Assembly: GCA_001586965.3 (NCBI GenBank)
Contig: LUCW03000488.1
Coordinates: 1-32,500 of the forward strand
DNA from: Sphaeroforma sirkka
Lineage: Eukaryota; Opisthokonta; Ichthyosporea; Ichthyophonida
DNA: 32,500 bases
Direction: 5' to 3'
Shown: positions 1-10,403 of the stretch, one piece after another
How the letters are laid out: every line of letters starts with the position of its first letter
Numbering within the stretch: the first letter of the stretch is position 1
Made by a program: the position numbers and the translations under genes
Notes under the pieces: model-generated
Databases searched by the model: none
What the model was told of the DNA's origin: nothing
Seen by the model: the letters and a program-made list of their open reading frames with translations, nothing else

Positions 1-762
<762 letters not shown>

Positions 763-765
<3 letters not shown>

Positions 766-1975
766 AAACGAATCAGTTTTTTTTTGTATGTGATTTCAAA
801 ACATACCAGAAAGGCGTGTGGTAGTATCTCTGACAAAGAATAGCTTGGGTAAGATTCAAAGTAGGTCAGTACGAACTTAGCTTGGGAAACCAATCTGACT
901 TTAATACAAGAAGGAATTGTAGAGTCCATTTAATTCATACATTTAGATTGTCGGCACTGGTCTCTACTACGACCGGCGTTGAGTTCCCCGTATCGGTGTT
1001 CATTGTCTCTACTTATCTCTGAACATCACCTGGTAAATATGATGCATCATGAAGATACCAGATACTTCATATAATAAGCATCATCAGGAGGGGGAAATAA
1101 ATGAGGATCTTGAGAAATACTTCTATACAGATAAAATATTTTGTCTTTTTAATATTATTTTTTTAAACGACCCCACTCGATACATATTTATAAATGATAT
1201 ATTTGTATTCATAGCTTACAACAAAACACGGCAAGGGCGCCGCGGAGACCAAAAGCGTTTGTTCAAAGAGGGTAACTAAGAATTCACGCGTTTTCGCTCA
1301 CTTTCACTCAACGCACACACACAAATACGCACTGTTGCTCAGTCACATACGGTACGGACCCACAAAAGTATGCTCTAATTTTTGAAACGAAAATACATTT
1401 AGGATCCTTCGGGAGCCTCTGTGGGGCCTACAAATGGGGAAAAGCATTCCGGACAGATTTCAAGTTCAATAAAAGAAATAGGGACACTACAGCTATTTAC
1501 GCTTTCAGTGCTAAACATCTTCTCTTGTAAATAAATAAAAATACGGCTATGATTTGGTGCGACAGAATTAGTTCAGGCCTAAAAGGGCTCAGGGGGCGCA
1601 TTTAAATAGGGGCATCTTGTCCCCCCCTTCTGTCTTCTTTCCCTCAATAATTTTTTCAAAAAAAATAGTATAGTGCACACCAGAACCACGGTACACAGAG
1701 ACCCCTTGTTACATCCCAAATATTGGCTCAAATCGGGATTTCTCGACGAAAAAAGTGAGCCAGATAAATTTTTAGTATGTAGCACCATTATTTCGAAATT
1801 ATATAAACAAAATGGGCCTTTTTGACCCATATAAAGGCGAGTACTCTGAGAGCCTCAAACTCATCGGATTTGAACTCCCCATGGCCAGAAGTCCAGACCC
1901 TTTCTAAATGTCTGGCCTAAGAAATTTCTGACGGCCACTTTTTTTTCTTCATTAAGGCGGATATAGGACTATGCA
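763..1975. other. Intergenic, no gene recognised
   Basis: About 1.2 kb without a supportable gene. It has several homopolymer runs (C-rich near 1621-1627, A-rich near 1660-1667, T-rich near 1939-1946) and short frames without family features. The part next to 1976 may be the decayed 3' continuation of the old Ty3-like element, whose integrase remnant starts there, but I see no LTR end to prove it. Confidence 0.4.
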
Positions 1976-2471
1976 TCACTCAATATGCCAAAATGTTTTT
2001 ATTGCAATTATGAACAGTTCACAGAATTTCAAGTGCACCGTTAAATTTTTGGAACTTTTTGGCTGTTCGATCAAATGATATTCACATTCGAAAACTGGGA
2101 GTGTGCCTCGGTTCTTGGTTGGTGGCTGCGATTTGTCCATCATATGTCTCAGGATAGCATACGACGAATGAACATCGATCCATACCAGAACGTATTGTGT
2201 GTTGCCTCTATTCGAGTCTATCAAGGGGCCTGTGGTGTCCACTTGTATCCTGTCGCCTGGAAATGCGGCTGTTATTGATTGTAAAGGGTGGAAGTTCTTC
2301 GTGTGACTTTTGTTCTTGAGACATGGTACACAGCCCTCCATATATTGGTCGACATGTTCCTTTTGGTGGTACCATGTGTGGCCATCCAGTGTGAATTTGT
2401 TCACTGTTTCTTCGACAGTGTTGTGACCCGCTGTGTGGTATTGAGCTATTAATGTGGCTTTGTCCTCATAC
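1976..2471 (-). mobile_element. Old Ty3-like element, integrase remnant (part 1)
   Basis: The minus-strand translation shows an integrase zinc-binding region (an HTWYHQ histidine followed by CVPC cysteines) and then the start of the catalytic core (PGDRIQVDTTGPL, then VLVWIDVHSSY), the pattern of Ty3/gypsy integrases. It belongs to a different family from element A: the integrase sequence is clearly distinct. The remnant is interrupted at 2471 by element A and resumes at 11004, so it was already resident when A arrived. It is a decayed fossil with no visible LTRs. Confidence 0.8.
2468..2471. repeat. Left target-site duplication of element A (ATAC)
   Basis: ATAC lies immediately outside the left LTR (TGTAGAAA...) and ATAC recurs at 11000-11003 immediately outside the right LTR (...GTTTACA). 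A 4-bp duplication is within the 4-6 bp range usual for Ty3-type integrases and marks 2472-10999 as one integration unit. Confidence 0.85.
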
Positions 2472-3061
2472 TGTAGAAATACGGCCTCCGGTCAGTCTAA
2501 AATATCAAGATCAATTGAGATAATACATTGGTTTTTATTTGTATTTTAAATAATTTAATACAAGCTCTTTTTCCAATATTTCCAAAGTGTTCTAAATTCA
2601 CTTTGGTGGCTCCAATAGCCTGAGTATTTGGTATGACTCATCTACTTGGGCCTATTTGAGACATTAGTAGATGTAGGATATTAAACTAAATTTTATAATC
2701 TCCGAACTACTACTTATAGATTTTGGTCCTCCCGCCAATCTCCAAAATCCAATAAGTCTTTTTCTTTCTTTAACTTTTCTTCAGATGGAACTTTATTTAT
2801 ATCAGCTAATGTATTAACGTGACTTACGTTATGTCTATCTACAAATTAGGCATGTGGTCATGAACACTTAGTACATCTAGTGAAAGTTATTCAATAAAGA
2901 ACAGCTAGAGGTACACCCTGTGTGATCGAGGATATTTAGGCTCTTAACAAGAGGCAGTCCCGATCATTCTTACACAAGCTACCACTGCTAAATCCTAACT
3001 GACTAAATTGTATTTTAGTTTAATTTAGTTTGAAACCTAGTAATTTCCATCGAAGTTTACA
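2472..3061 (+). repeat. Element A left outer LTR (LTR1)
   Basis: 590 bp, starting TGTAGAAATACGG and ending CGAAGTTTACA, so it has the TG...CA ends of LTRs. An AATAAA signal lies inside CAATAAAGAACAG near 2892, and a TATA-like TTTATTTATAT lies near 2790. Close copies occur at 8470-9065 (minus), 10404-10999 (plus) and 18368-18962 (plus). Confidence 0.93.
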
Positions 3062-3362
3062 TATTTTTCAGTAATTTAGTAGTTACAGTAGTGTACTGCT
3101 TCTAGACTGTCTGACATCGATTTACTATCCAGTAAATACTATGGCTAAGGGTACTTCTAAAGGCAAGGGAGCCGCTAGCTCTAAGCCTGCTAAGCCTGCC
3201 GAGGTTCCTGAGGTTCCTGTGGAAACACCTAGCCTGTCTGGAGTTGAGCCTGCCGAGGAAACTGTTGGGAAAGCAAATTCTGAGGTTGGTACAGAGGATT
3301 ATTCTGAGGATGACTCGTCGGATCCTAAAGCCTTGGAAGAAGAGGTATCTACAACCGATCGC
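3062..3362 (+). pseudogene. Element A leader and short 5' gag piece (fossil)
   Basis: An untranslated leader of about 80 bp follows the LTR; then a start codon at 3141 opens a frame beginning MAKGTSKGKGAASSK, rich in Lys, Ala, Ser and Pro and then acidic. The same leader and N-terminus recur on the minus strand below 8470, so this is a second copy of the gag start. The homology changes abruptly to minus-strand integrase near 3362. The leader has no TGG next to the LTR, where a tRNA-primed binding site would normally start. Confidence 0.8.
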
Positions 3363-4056
3363 CAGTATGCTTGGATCGCGGGAGTTTAACCAAATCGACT
3401 ATGACTCGGCGCATCGGTTGGTCTTCTGTCACACTTTTTAGGGGTGCCCAACCGTATCGCTTGATCTGGTTCTTTTCACAATCAGTACAGCGTCGGTATA
3501 CTTCACGTATGGTTTCTTTCAGCGCCGGGTGATCAAGCCCTACACGAATAGCCATTTTATAAGTATGCTCATATGCTCGATGCGTTAAATTATGTATAAT
3601 TTTAACTCTACTTTCGAGCTCCTCTAAGTCAGTCAGATTCTGCGTAACGCTGGCTGGATGAACCATAGTCCTGTTGGAAAGGGCAGCCTCAGTATCAGGA
3701 GGGGTAGACTCCTGAGATACATAATTGACAACATTAGATTGTTGAAGTATCTTCTTCAGTTGTTTCGCAACTCCTGGCTGTTCTTTAAGCAGCGCTTTAA
3801 GTAGTTGAGTGCGAGCTTCAGGTTCTCTTAGAGTTTTGAGTCTTTGATCCATGGCCTTAGCTAGTTCTATGTTTTTACGATCTAATGCCGTTTCAATCGG
3901 CATTACCTCGACTGCAATCTTGTTGGGTGCATGTGTTGTACGAGTCTTGAGCTTTTGTTCAAACTCTTTAGACTCCTCTAGTTTAGCTAAGAATTCGGTT
4001 GAGGGTTTCCACTTAGTGGTACCTGCAGGACCGATGCGACAAACAATGGTGTGTTT
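3363..4056 (-). pseudogene. Element A integrase N-terminal part, HHCC zinc-binding (fossil)
   Basis: The minus-strand translation includes an H-x3-H pair (HNLTHRAYEH region) and a CTDC pair in the spacing of the retroviral/Ty3 integrase zinc-binding domain, followed by the beginning of the catalytic core (VIVDLVKLPRSKHTGD). A charged, Gln/Leu-rich linker precedes it and joins the methyltransferase-like region upstream. The block meets the plus-strand gag piece near 3362; the rest of the integrase gene is on the plus strand from 9066. Confidence 0.8.
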
Positions 4057-4935
4057 CTAAGGTGTCTTCTTAATAGAATAGGATCCCTGATACAAAAACG
4101 TGTCGGTTTCACGGTCTACATAAATAGGTTCGTCTTGAATCATATTAATTAAATCACGTATCCATGGGTCGGAGTTACGTAAGGGACAACACAGCGTAAT
4201 GGTAGATTTAGTAATATTAACATAATTTAACAACTGTGCGATAAGTTGACAAGGTGGGTTAGCCCACGCATTATGCTTTGATAAGTCAAGCTGAAATGCA
4301 TCACCTTTAGGATGAGTCAACGACCTATATTCAGAAACCTGTTTGTTATGTTCTGCGGCGAACATATCAACAGTAAATGGACCCCATCGTGATTGAGCGA
4401 GATTAAACCATTTCTTGTTTAGCATCCAATCGGTTGCTAATAACTCCTTGACTGTTTTCTGGTAGTCGGGCACAAGTCGAGAGAGCATGTCAGGAAGATG
4501 GTTATGTATTCCTGGTATGTGTGTTATATTAAAAGCGAACTTGGTAATAATGTCATGCCAGTGGCTCACCAACTGTGAGTCAGGGTTCATATCTTTTAAG
4601 TATGTTAGAGACTTTTGATCACAGGCGACAGTAAAGTAACTTCCATAAAGGTAGTCTTTAAACTGTCTTAGCGCAGTAACTATAGCAAGGAGCTCTTGTT
4701 TAACGGTAGGGTAATTCCGTTGACTCTTATTATAACTCTTGCTAAAGAATTGTATGTAGCGTGGTTTACCATTTATCGTTTGATATAGCACTCCACCTAC
4801 CGCTCGATCTGAAACGTCGGTTGCTACTTGGAATGGGTCGCCATCCACAGGGTACTGCATGATGGGTGCGTTCATTACTTTACTTTTGACTAGTTTAAAT
4901 GCATCATCACATTCTTTAGTCCAAAGCTTTCCCAA
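4057..4935 (-). pseudogene. Element A RNase H plus methyltransferase-like domain (fossil)
   Basis: The first ~155 residues of this 292-residue stretch are a Ty3-type RNase H: ATDVSDRAVGGVLYQ, then ELLAIVTALRQFKDYLYG, CDQKSLTYL and HIPGIHNHLPDMLSRL. After a linker comes a second domain with WGPFTVDMFAAEHN (about residues 182-195), a DAF segment, WANPP (about 225-230) and LCCPLRNSDPWI. This resembles the Dam-like methyltransferase region known after RNase H in DIRS-type retrotransposons, with an NPP motif where N6-adenine methylases have NPPY/DPPY. The same domain recurs in element C (17055-17380). The call is by motif only. Confidence 0.75.
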
Positions 4936-6338
4936 AGGTCCTTTGTGCAGCCGTAGGTGACTGAAAGGCTTTTAGTAATGAGAAAGATGCGGTACCGAAT
5001 CCGAGAAGAAGTTAACAACCCACACACAGAGTTCACATCTCTTCCAGTAATTGGTGTTGATAAATCCAACAGAAACTGTTTCTTGCCAGGATCAATTTCT
5101 ACCCCTGCTGCAGATACTTTGTAGCCAAGTAAGTGTATAGTATCTTTAGCAAAAGAACACTTGTCTTCGTTAATCTTAAGTTTAGCATGATTAAGTCGCT
5201 TTAAGACTTCTTTAACGAGTTTAGCATGTTCATGTGCTGTCTTTGTAAAGATAATTATATCATCTAAATAAACTGATACGTTATACGACAGGTCCGCAAA
5301 TAGTTCCATCATAACTTGTTGGAAGAAAGAAGGTAACATGTGTAAGCCTTCAGGTGCACCTTTAAACTGGTACTTCTTACCTTGCCAAGTAAAGGAAAAG
5401 TATTTCCTATGAGGCTCATATATCTGTAGTTGATGGAATGCAGCTTTTAAGTCTATCTTGGAAAAGATAGTCGCACCCTCCATTTTGCGTAGTATCTCGC
5501 TTATCTTAGGTATGGGAAAACTATGTTGCGGAATTAGTTTGTTGATTGGCGACAGGTCTAGTACTACTCTTGTTTTACCAAACGTTCCATCAGATTTATA
5601 TTGATCGACCGCTAAGAGAACTAAGTTAACTGGGGTTGCATCATAATTGATTTCAATTAGACCCTGTTTTAACCAATCTTCGATTTGGGTTTTGACTACG
5701 TCTTTGTGTCTCCAACTCACGTAGTTATGTGAAGGACACTTTAACTTAGAGAAGTCGACGTTTGTTAAGTCAAGTCTAACGTACCCATTAGAGAACTTAA
5801 ACATACACCAGTCAGTTATTGCAATCTTCCTGTTTTGTATAATTAAGTCCATAATTATATCGGTGAAGTGCGGAATCATATCCTTTGCTTCACCTTTCGG
5901 AGGTTTAGGTATCTTTAACATATTATCATCTGACTGATCTTTATTCGGGTCTAGCCCATTAGGCAGACCAGTGAGTGTTATACCTAAACTGAGAAGATCA
6001 GTCATACCTATAATTAAATCGTATTTCTGAGACATGTCAGTAACGATTAGGTGAGTCTTCACTTCTCTTCTATCTGACAGCATTATGTGTGCATAGTCAA
6101 TGGCTTGTTCGCAAGTAGTAACTTTGCCATTTCCCAAGATTAAATCAGTTGTTTCGTTATGGACAGCCATATCTGTAGCGTAGGCTACTCGGCATGAGAT
6201 AGCAGAGACTTCAGCCCCTGGATCAAATAGTGCCATAACTTTTTCTCCATTTACGAAAACTGTTTGAAAGATACGTTCATCTTCTTTGGTATAGATTTTA
6301 TTGAACATTTTCTCATAATCTTGCTCTAGTGCGCACAT
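4890..6338 (-). pseudogene. Element A protease and reverse transcriptase (fossil)
   Basis: The N-terminal ~130 residues look like a retropepsin: ALFDPGAEVSAIS corresponds to the D-S/T-G active-site region and LIIGMTDLLSLGI to the conserved C-terminal flap/ILG-like segment. The RT follows: FSKIDLKAAFHQLQI (finger/palm motif with the first catalytic Asp), SFTWQGKKYQFKGAPEGL, YLDDIIIF (catalytic YxDD) and KLKINEDKCSFA, ending in LLGYKVSAAGVEIDP. This domain order and the motif spellings are Ty3/gypsy. It overlaps the RNase H stretch, so reading is not continuous. Confidence 0.88.
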
Positions 6339-6347
6339 ATGGTACTG

Positions 6348-8390
6348 TCAGTGCTTAACTTGGACGTCGGGTAAGTCCTTGCAATCCTCTTTGTGCCAAC
6401 CGTTAGTACCCTTGCAAGTAGCACACTCTTTCATATAGTGTCCAAAATCTGGCTTGCCTGGTGCACACTTAACAGGGTCGTGTCTACCATTCCACTTGCC
6501 ATTACGTTTTGTGAGGTTGTAACCACACTTCTTGCAAGGCGCTCTCACCTTCTTATCACCTTTCGGTTCGGTAGAAGTAGAGCCAGTACCCCTCCAGTAG
6601 TAGTGCGAGGTTTCTTAGTACTACGCGCAGTATTAGTCTCTACTGCGTTTCGCTTAGTGGGCTGGGTGTAGCTCGTGGTACTAAGTACTCTAGTAGAGGA
6701 ATTGGTATGCTTGTGTACTATCTTCTCAAAGACAGACCAAGGCATAGATCGCAAATCACCATAGGCGATGATGTCATCATTGACTTTCTTAAAGAGGTTA
6801 GCTCCCAGAGTCTCCATCATCTGACAAATTAATAAATATTCGCCAGTATAGGTACGACCACCCATCCGAGTATTCATATGTGTCATATGAGCTAGAGCAC
6901 CTCGAATAGTGGTATCGTTCGCAAAAAAAGAACTTGCGAGACTCTAGAAGTTCACGGTCACGTGCATCTTCAAAAAAAGGTGTTAAGTATATTATCACGC
7001 AACTGGTGCCAGGGTAGGGCTTTCCAGTTGGGCTCATGAGCCTTCAAGATAGTTCGCCATTCACCTGGCTCACAGAAATGAATAAAGGCATTCATCATCT
7101 GCTTATCCCTAAGGCTGGCAGACTCCTTAAGTTGGTCGAAGGCCTTCAGTGTCTCCACTGTACTCTCATTAGTAGAGAAATCGACCTCAGCCTGCGCGTT
7201 ACCTAGCTGCTTTATAAAGCTTGGTTCTAAGTGTTCACGAGGCTCATGCTCAGTGCTACGGGCTGCTAGTGCCAAGATGGTGTCTATTTCCTTTCTCTTG
7301 TTATCGATTAGATAGCGAATGTTATCCGCTTTCCTATCGTCAAGGTCAGAGTCATTCAATAGACGGTCCTCAAGGACTTGCATACCAGAGCGCAATAGCC
7401 TGAGACGAGTATGTCTGGTTCTCACTTCCTCATCCTCAGGATTAGAGCGGGAACTCTCTAACGAGGTACTGGTGTAGCGATTGCCAAAATCGTGATTACC
7501 AGGGTTAGTTGGCAAATGAGGGTCGATATTACGAGGATGGTAAGCCTCATCGAGTTCCATACGATCATATCCTCTGACAGGGTTGGGTTTGTCAAGAGGA
7601 TGGTCGATGGTAGCATCAGAGCTATAGAGATTAAATTTTGAAATATTATCTCTCTCGCCAGTGGTAAGTGGCTTAGTGGTAAACATACTGGCTGGTAAAC
7701 CAGTAGGTCTCGGGTTCGAAACCCGGCCCGAATTTTTTTTTCTTCTTCTTCGGTATAGGAAGAATATCAGCCAAGTGGGACACGATAGAGGGGTCCACAA
7801 CTGCTGCTGCCGCTAGCTCCTTCAAGAGCGCTTCAGTGCGGTTCAATTGGCGTCGAGATTGAGAGGATCCAACCACTCGTTGTCGAGTTATGGCGTCCTC
7901 AGCTTCGGCCCCAAGATTTGAGCTGAATGGAATGGCTTCTCCATCGATGGCGAAACCGAAATTTTCGGACAGGTCCAATACTTCCTTTTCACGCCGGATT
8001 TGTGCTGGAGTGTCCTTTAGATGTGGAGTTATAATGCCCCGACATTCGTATCCACGAATTTTCCAGCCTTTCGACGTTTATCCCCAATATTTGACGGCAC
8101 GTGGTCAGGGGGGGCAAGCTGGGGTCCTGAGCTTCACTCCTAGGTGATACACGGACGCTGGCGAGCCTTTCCGCGGTAGTAGATACCTCTTCTTCCAAGG
8201 CTTTAGGATCCGACGAGTCATCCTCAGAATAATCCTCTGTACCAACCTCAGAATTTGCTTCCCCAACAGTATCCTCGGCAGGCTCAACTCCAGACAGGCT
8301 AGGTGTTTCCACAGGGATCTCAGGAACCTCGGCAGGCTTAGCAGGCTTAGAGCTAGCGGCTCCCTTGCCTTTAGAAGTACCCTTAGCCAT
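6348..8390 (-). pseudogene. Element A gag region (fossil)
   Basis: On the minus strand a gag-like product starts at 8390 (MAKGTSKGKGAASS) and runs through a charged helical region (RLLRSGMQVLEDRLL and following, near 7380-7330), a capsid-like part (WKALPWHQLRDNIL; ERYHYSR region) and a C-terminal Cys/His-rich part (6348-6548) with CKKCGYN, CATCKG and HKEDC, which could bind nucleic acid. The gag region is spread over several frames, so it is broken. A tRNA-like module with poly-T sits inside it (7662-7741), and both frames read through it. Confidence 0.75.
7662..7741 (+). repeat. tRNA-like Pol III module (tRNA-derived SINE or tRNA pseudogene)
   Basis: On the plus strand, TGGCTTAGTGG at 7669-7679 matches the Pol III A box (TRGYNNARNNG) at every position and GGTTCGAAACC at 7713-7723 matches the B box (GGTTCGANNCC) at every position, with tRNA-like spacing. 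TCGGG/CCCGG forms a T arm with loop TTCGAAA. ACTGG/CCAGT forms an anticodon-like stem, but the loop is 8 nt (CTGGTAAA). The 7 nt upstream do not pair with CCCGAAT downstream, so no acceptor stem forms. A run of T at 7733-7741 follows, as for a Pol III terminator. A functional tRNA is unlikely; a tRNA-derived SINE or retro-inserted tRNA fragment fits better. Confidence 0.75.
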
Positions 8391-8469
8391 AGTATTTGCT
8401 GGATAGTAAATCGATGTCAGACAGTCTAGAAGCAGTACACTACTGTAACTACTATTTAACTGAAAAATA

Positions 8470-9065
8470 TGTAAACTTCGATGGAAATTACTAGGTTTCA
8501 AACTATATTAAACTAAAATACAATTTAGTCAGTTAGGATTTAGCAGTGGTAGCTTGTGTAAGAATGATCGGGACTGCCTCTTGTTAAGAGCCTAAATATC
8601 CTCGATCACACAGGGCGTACCTCTAGCTGTTCTTTATTGAATAATTTTCACTAGAAGTACTAAGTGTTCATGACCACTTGCCTAATTTGTAAATAGACAT
8701 AATAACGTAAGTCACGTTAATACATTAGCTGATATAAATAAAGTTCCATCTGAAGAAAAGTTTAAAAAAAGAAAAAGACTTATTGGATTTTGGAGATGGG
8801 CGGGAGGACCAAAATCTATAAGTAGTAGTTCGGAGATTATAAAATTTAGTTTATAATATCCTACATCTACTAATGTCTCAAATAGGTCCAAGTAGATGAG
8901 TCATACCAAATACTCAGGCTATTGGAGCCATCAAAGTGAATTTAGAACACTTTGGAAATATTGGAAAAAGAGCTTGTATTAAATTATTTAAAATATATAA
9001 AAAAACCAATGTATTATCTCAATTGATCTTGATATTTTAGACTGACCGGAGGCCGTATTTCTACA
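8470..9065 (-). repeat. Element A internal LTR (LTR2, inverted)
   Basis: 596 bp, the reverse complement of the outer LTRs: TGTAAACTTCG at 8470 to TATTTCTACA at 9065. On its inner side it is followed, reading minus, by the same leader and gag start as after LTR1, so it is the proper 5' LTR of the inverted core. On the other side its terminus lies directly against integrase-core coding sequence at 9066. Confidence 0.93.
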
Positions 9066-10274
9066 TGTGTGGCTTCGGGATATAACTTGCTTTATGCAAT
9101 ACCGAACAAACGTGCACAAACAGTGGCAGACTTATGCTATCACGTCTTTAATGACTTCGGTTTCCCCCGAGTACTATGTTCTGATAACGGTAGTGAGTTT
9201 TGTACCGACGTAATGGAGGCACTTATACTCGTATCAGGCATGACCCATAGGCGTGGTGTTCCTTACAAACCTCAAACGCAGGGTTCAAATGAGACACGTC
9301 ATAGAGAACTTAAGAAACTCTTGCGTACCGCACTAGACGACGTTGAGGATATGTGGCCTTGTCATTTGAAATGGGTTCAGACTCAAATGAATAACTGCAT
9401 AAATCCTCAAACTGGAACACTCCCGTTTCACTATTTCTTTGGCCGCTATAGTGAATTACAAGCAACGTTTGATAAAACTGCGCCCGAGAAACACGCTACC
9501 CCGTGGCTACAAAAGATTGAGCATATGCAGAACGTTGTTTACCCCTGTTTACTCGAGCACAAGAATCGCGTCCTACTTAAAGCGTATGACCGATGGAATA
9601 ACACTAAGAGCATAGTTCAGTTCAAAGTCGGCGATTACGTTAACATTATAAATCGAAACGCCAACGTTACCGAACTCTCTTCTAAGACGATAGGACCTTT
9701 TGTTATTTCCTACCATGATGAGAAGAGTGATACTTACGAAGTGAATAACATTGATGGTACTAGCGCAACTAATCTAGGCACTCACCGTATCCCTACCTCC
9801 GAACTCTCATTCGCTCGCTCATTTGATTCTGATGTACCAGTTATGGAGTCACAAGTCAAAGATATAATTGACAAAACATCCGAAGACGGTTACACTTACT
9901 ACAAGACCCGTTTCATGGATGGGACAGTAGCTTGGCTAACCTCCGATGCATTTCGTGAATCTCGCGACTTTCTTCGTATCTTTAATAAGAAATGGAATAA
10001 GCGTTTACATAAGAACACACGAGATAAACGAAAAGGGTTTCCTCAGGTGACTACAAACCCTGACGGATCTGAAATTCCCTATTTGCCACCTACTTCCTAC
10101 GTGACTAAACTTTCTGATCTGCTTACCAACAGTGCAGAAAATTGTTCAAACTTACCTACTAATGAAGAACAGCCTTTGGCTATTACCTTACCAAATAATA
10201 AACGTAAGGCGCCTACATCGGAAATGGTTACTGGACCAAATACTAAACCATATAGAGTACAACATGAGTCTTGA
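9066..10274 (+). pseudogene. Element A integrase core and C-terminal part (fossil)
   Basis: A long frame of about 400 codons with no upstream start of its own. It contains ASGYNLLYAI, then CSDNGSEF (second catalytic Asp), PQTQGSNETRHRE (region of the catalytic Glu), a GPY/F module (FKVGDYVNI ... SKTIGPFVISYH, about residues 185-215) and a chromodomain-like segment (about 258-310: SQVKDIIDKT, YYKTRF, VAWLTSDAF, LRIFNKKW). The C-terminal tail is polar. The GPY/F module and chromodomain-like tail suggest a chromovirus-type targeting end. The integrase N-terminal part lies 5 kb away in opposite orientation. Confidence 0.85.
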
Positions 10275-10389
10275 ACTCGTACATATAGGCACATACTTAC
10301 TAGATAAGTCATGACCGAAACCGTTTTTACTTTGGTTTTCGCTTTTACCAACTAGATCGTATCTTAACGTACGTTCGTAGTTCTAAAAG

Positions 10390-10403
10390 CTACTGGGGGG
10401 CTA
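10390..10403 (+). promoter_or_regulatory. Polypurine tract next to right LTR
   Basis: CTACTGGGGGGCTA ends directly at the LTR start TGTAGAAA. A G run at this place is the expected primer site for plus-strand DNA synthesis in LTR retrotransposons. A related CCCC run on the minus-strand side of the LTR at 11449-12045 (12046-12059) supports the assignment. Confidence 0.65.

Noticed and set aside
1579-1830. Minus-strand frame of 83 codons
   Set aside because: No recognisable domain, and it crosses homopolymer runs; the composition is like the surrounding noncoding DNA.
7662-7741. Functional tRNA gene (Thr- or Tyr-like)
   Set aside because: No acceptor stem forms with the upstream bases and the anticodon-like loop has 8 nt, so it is kept only as a tRNA-derived repeat.
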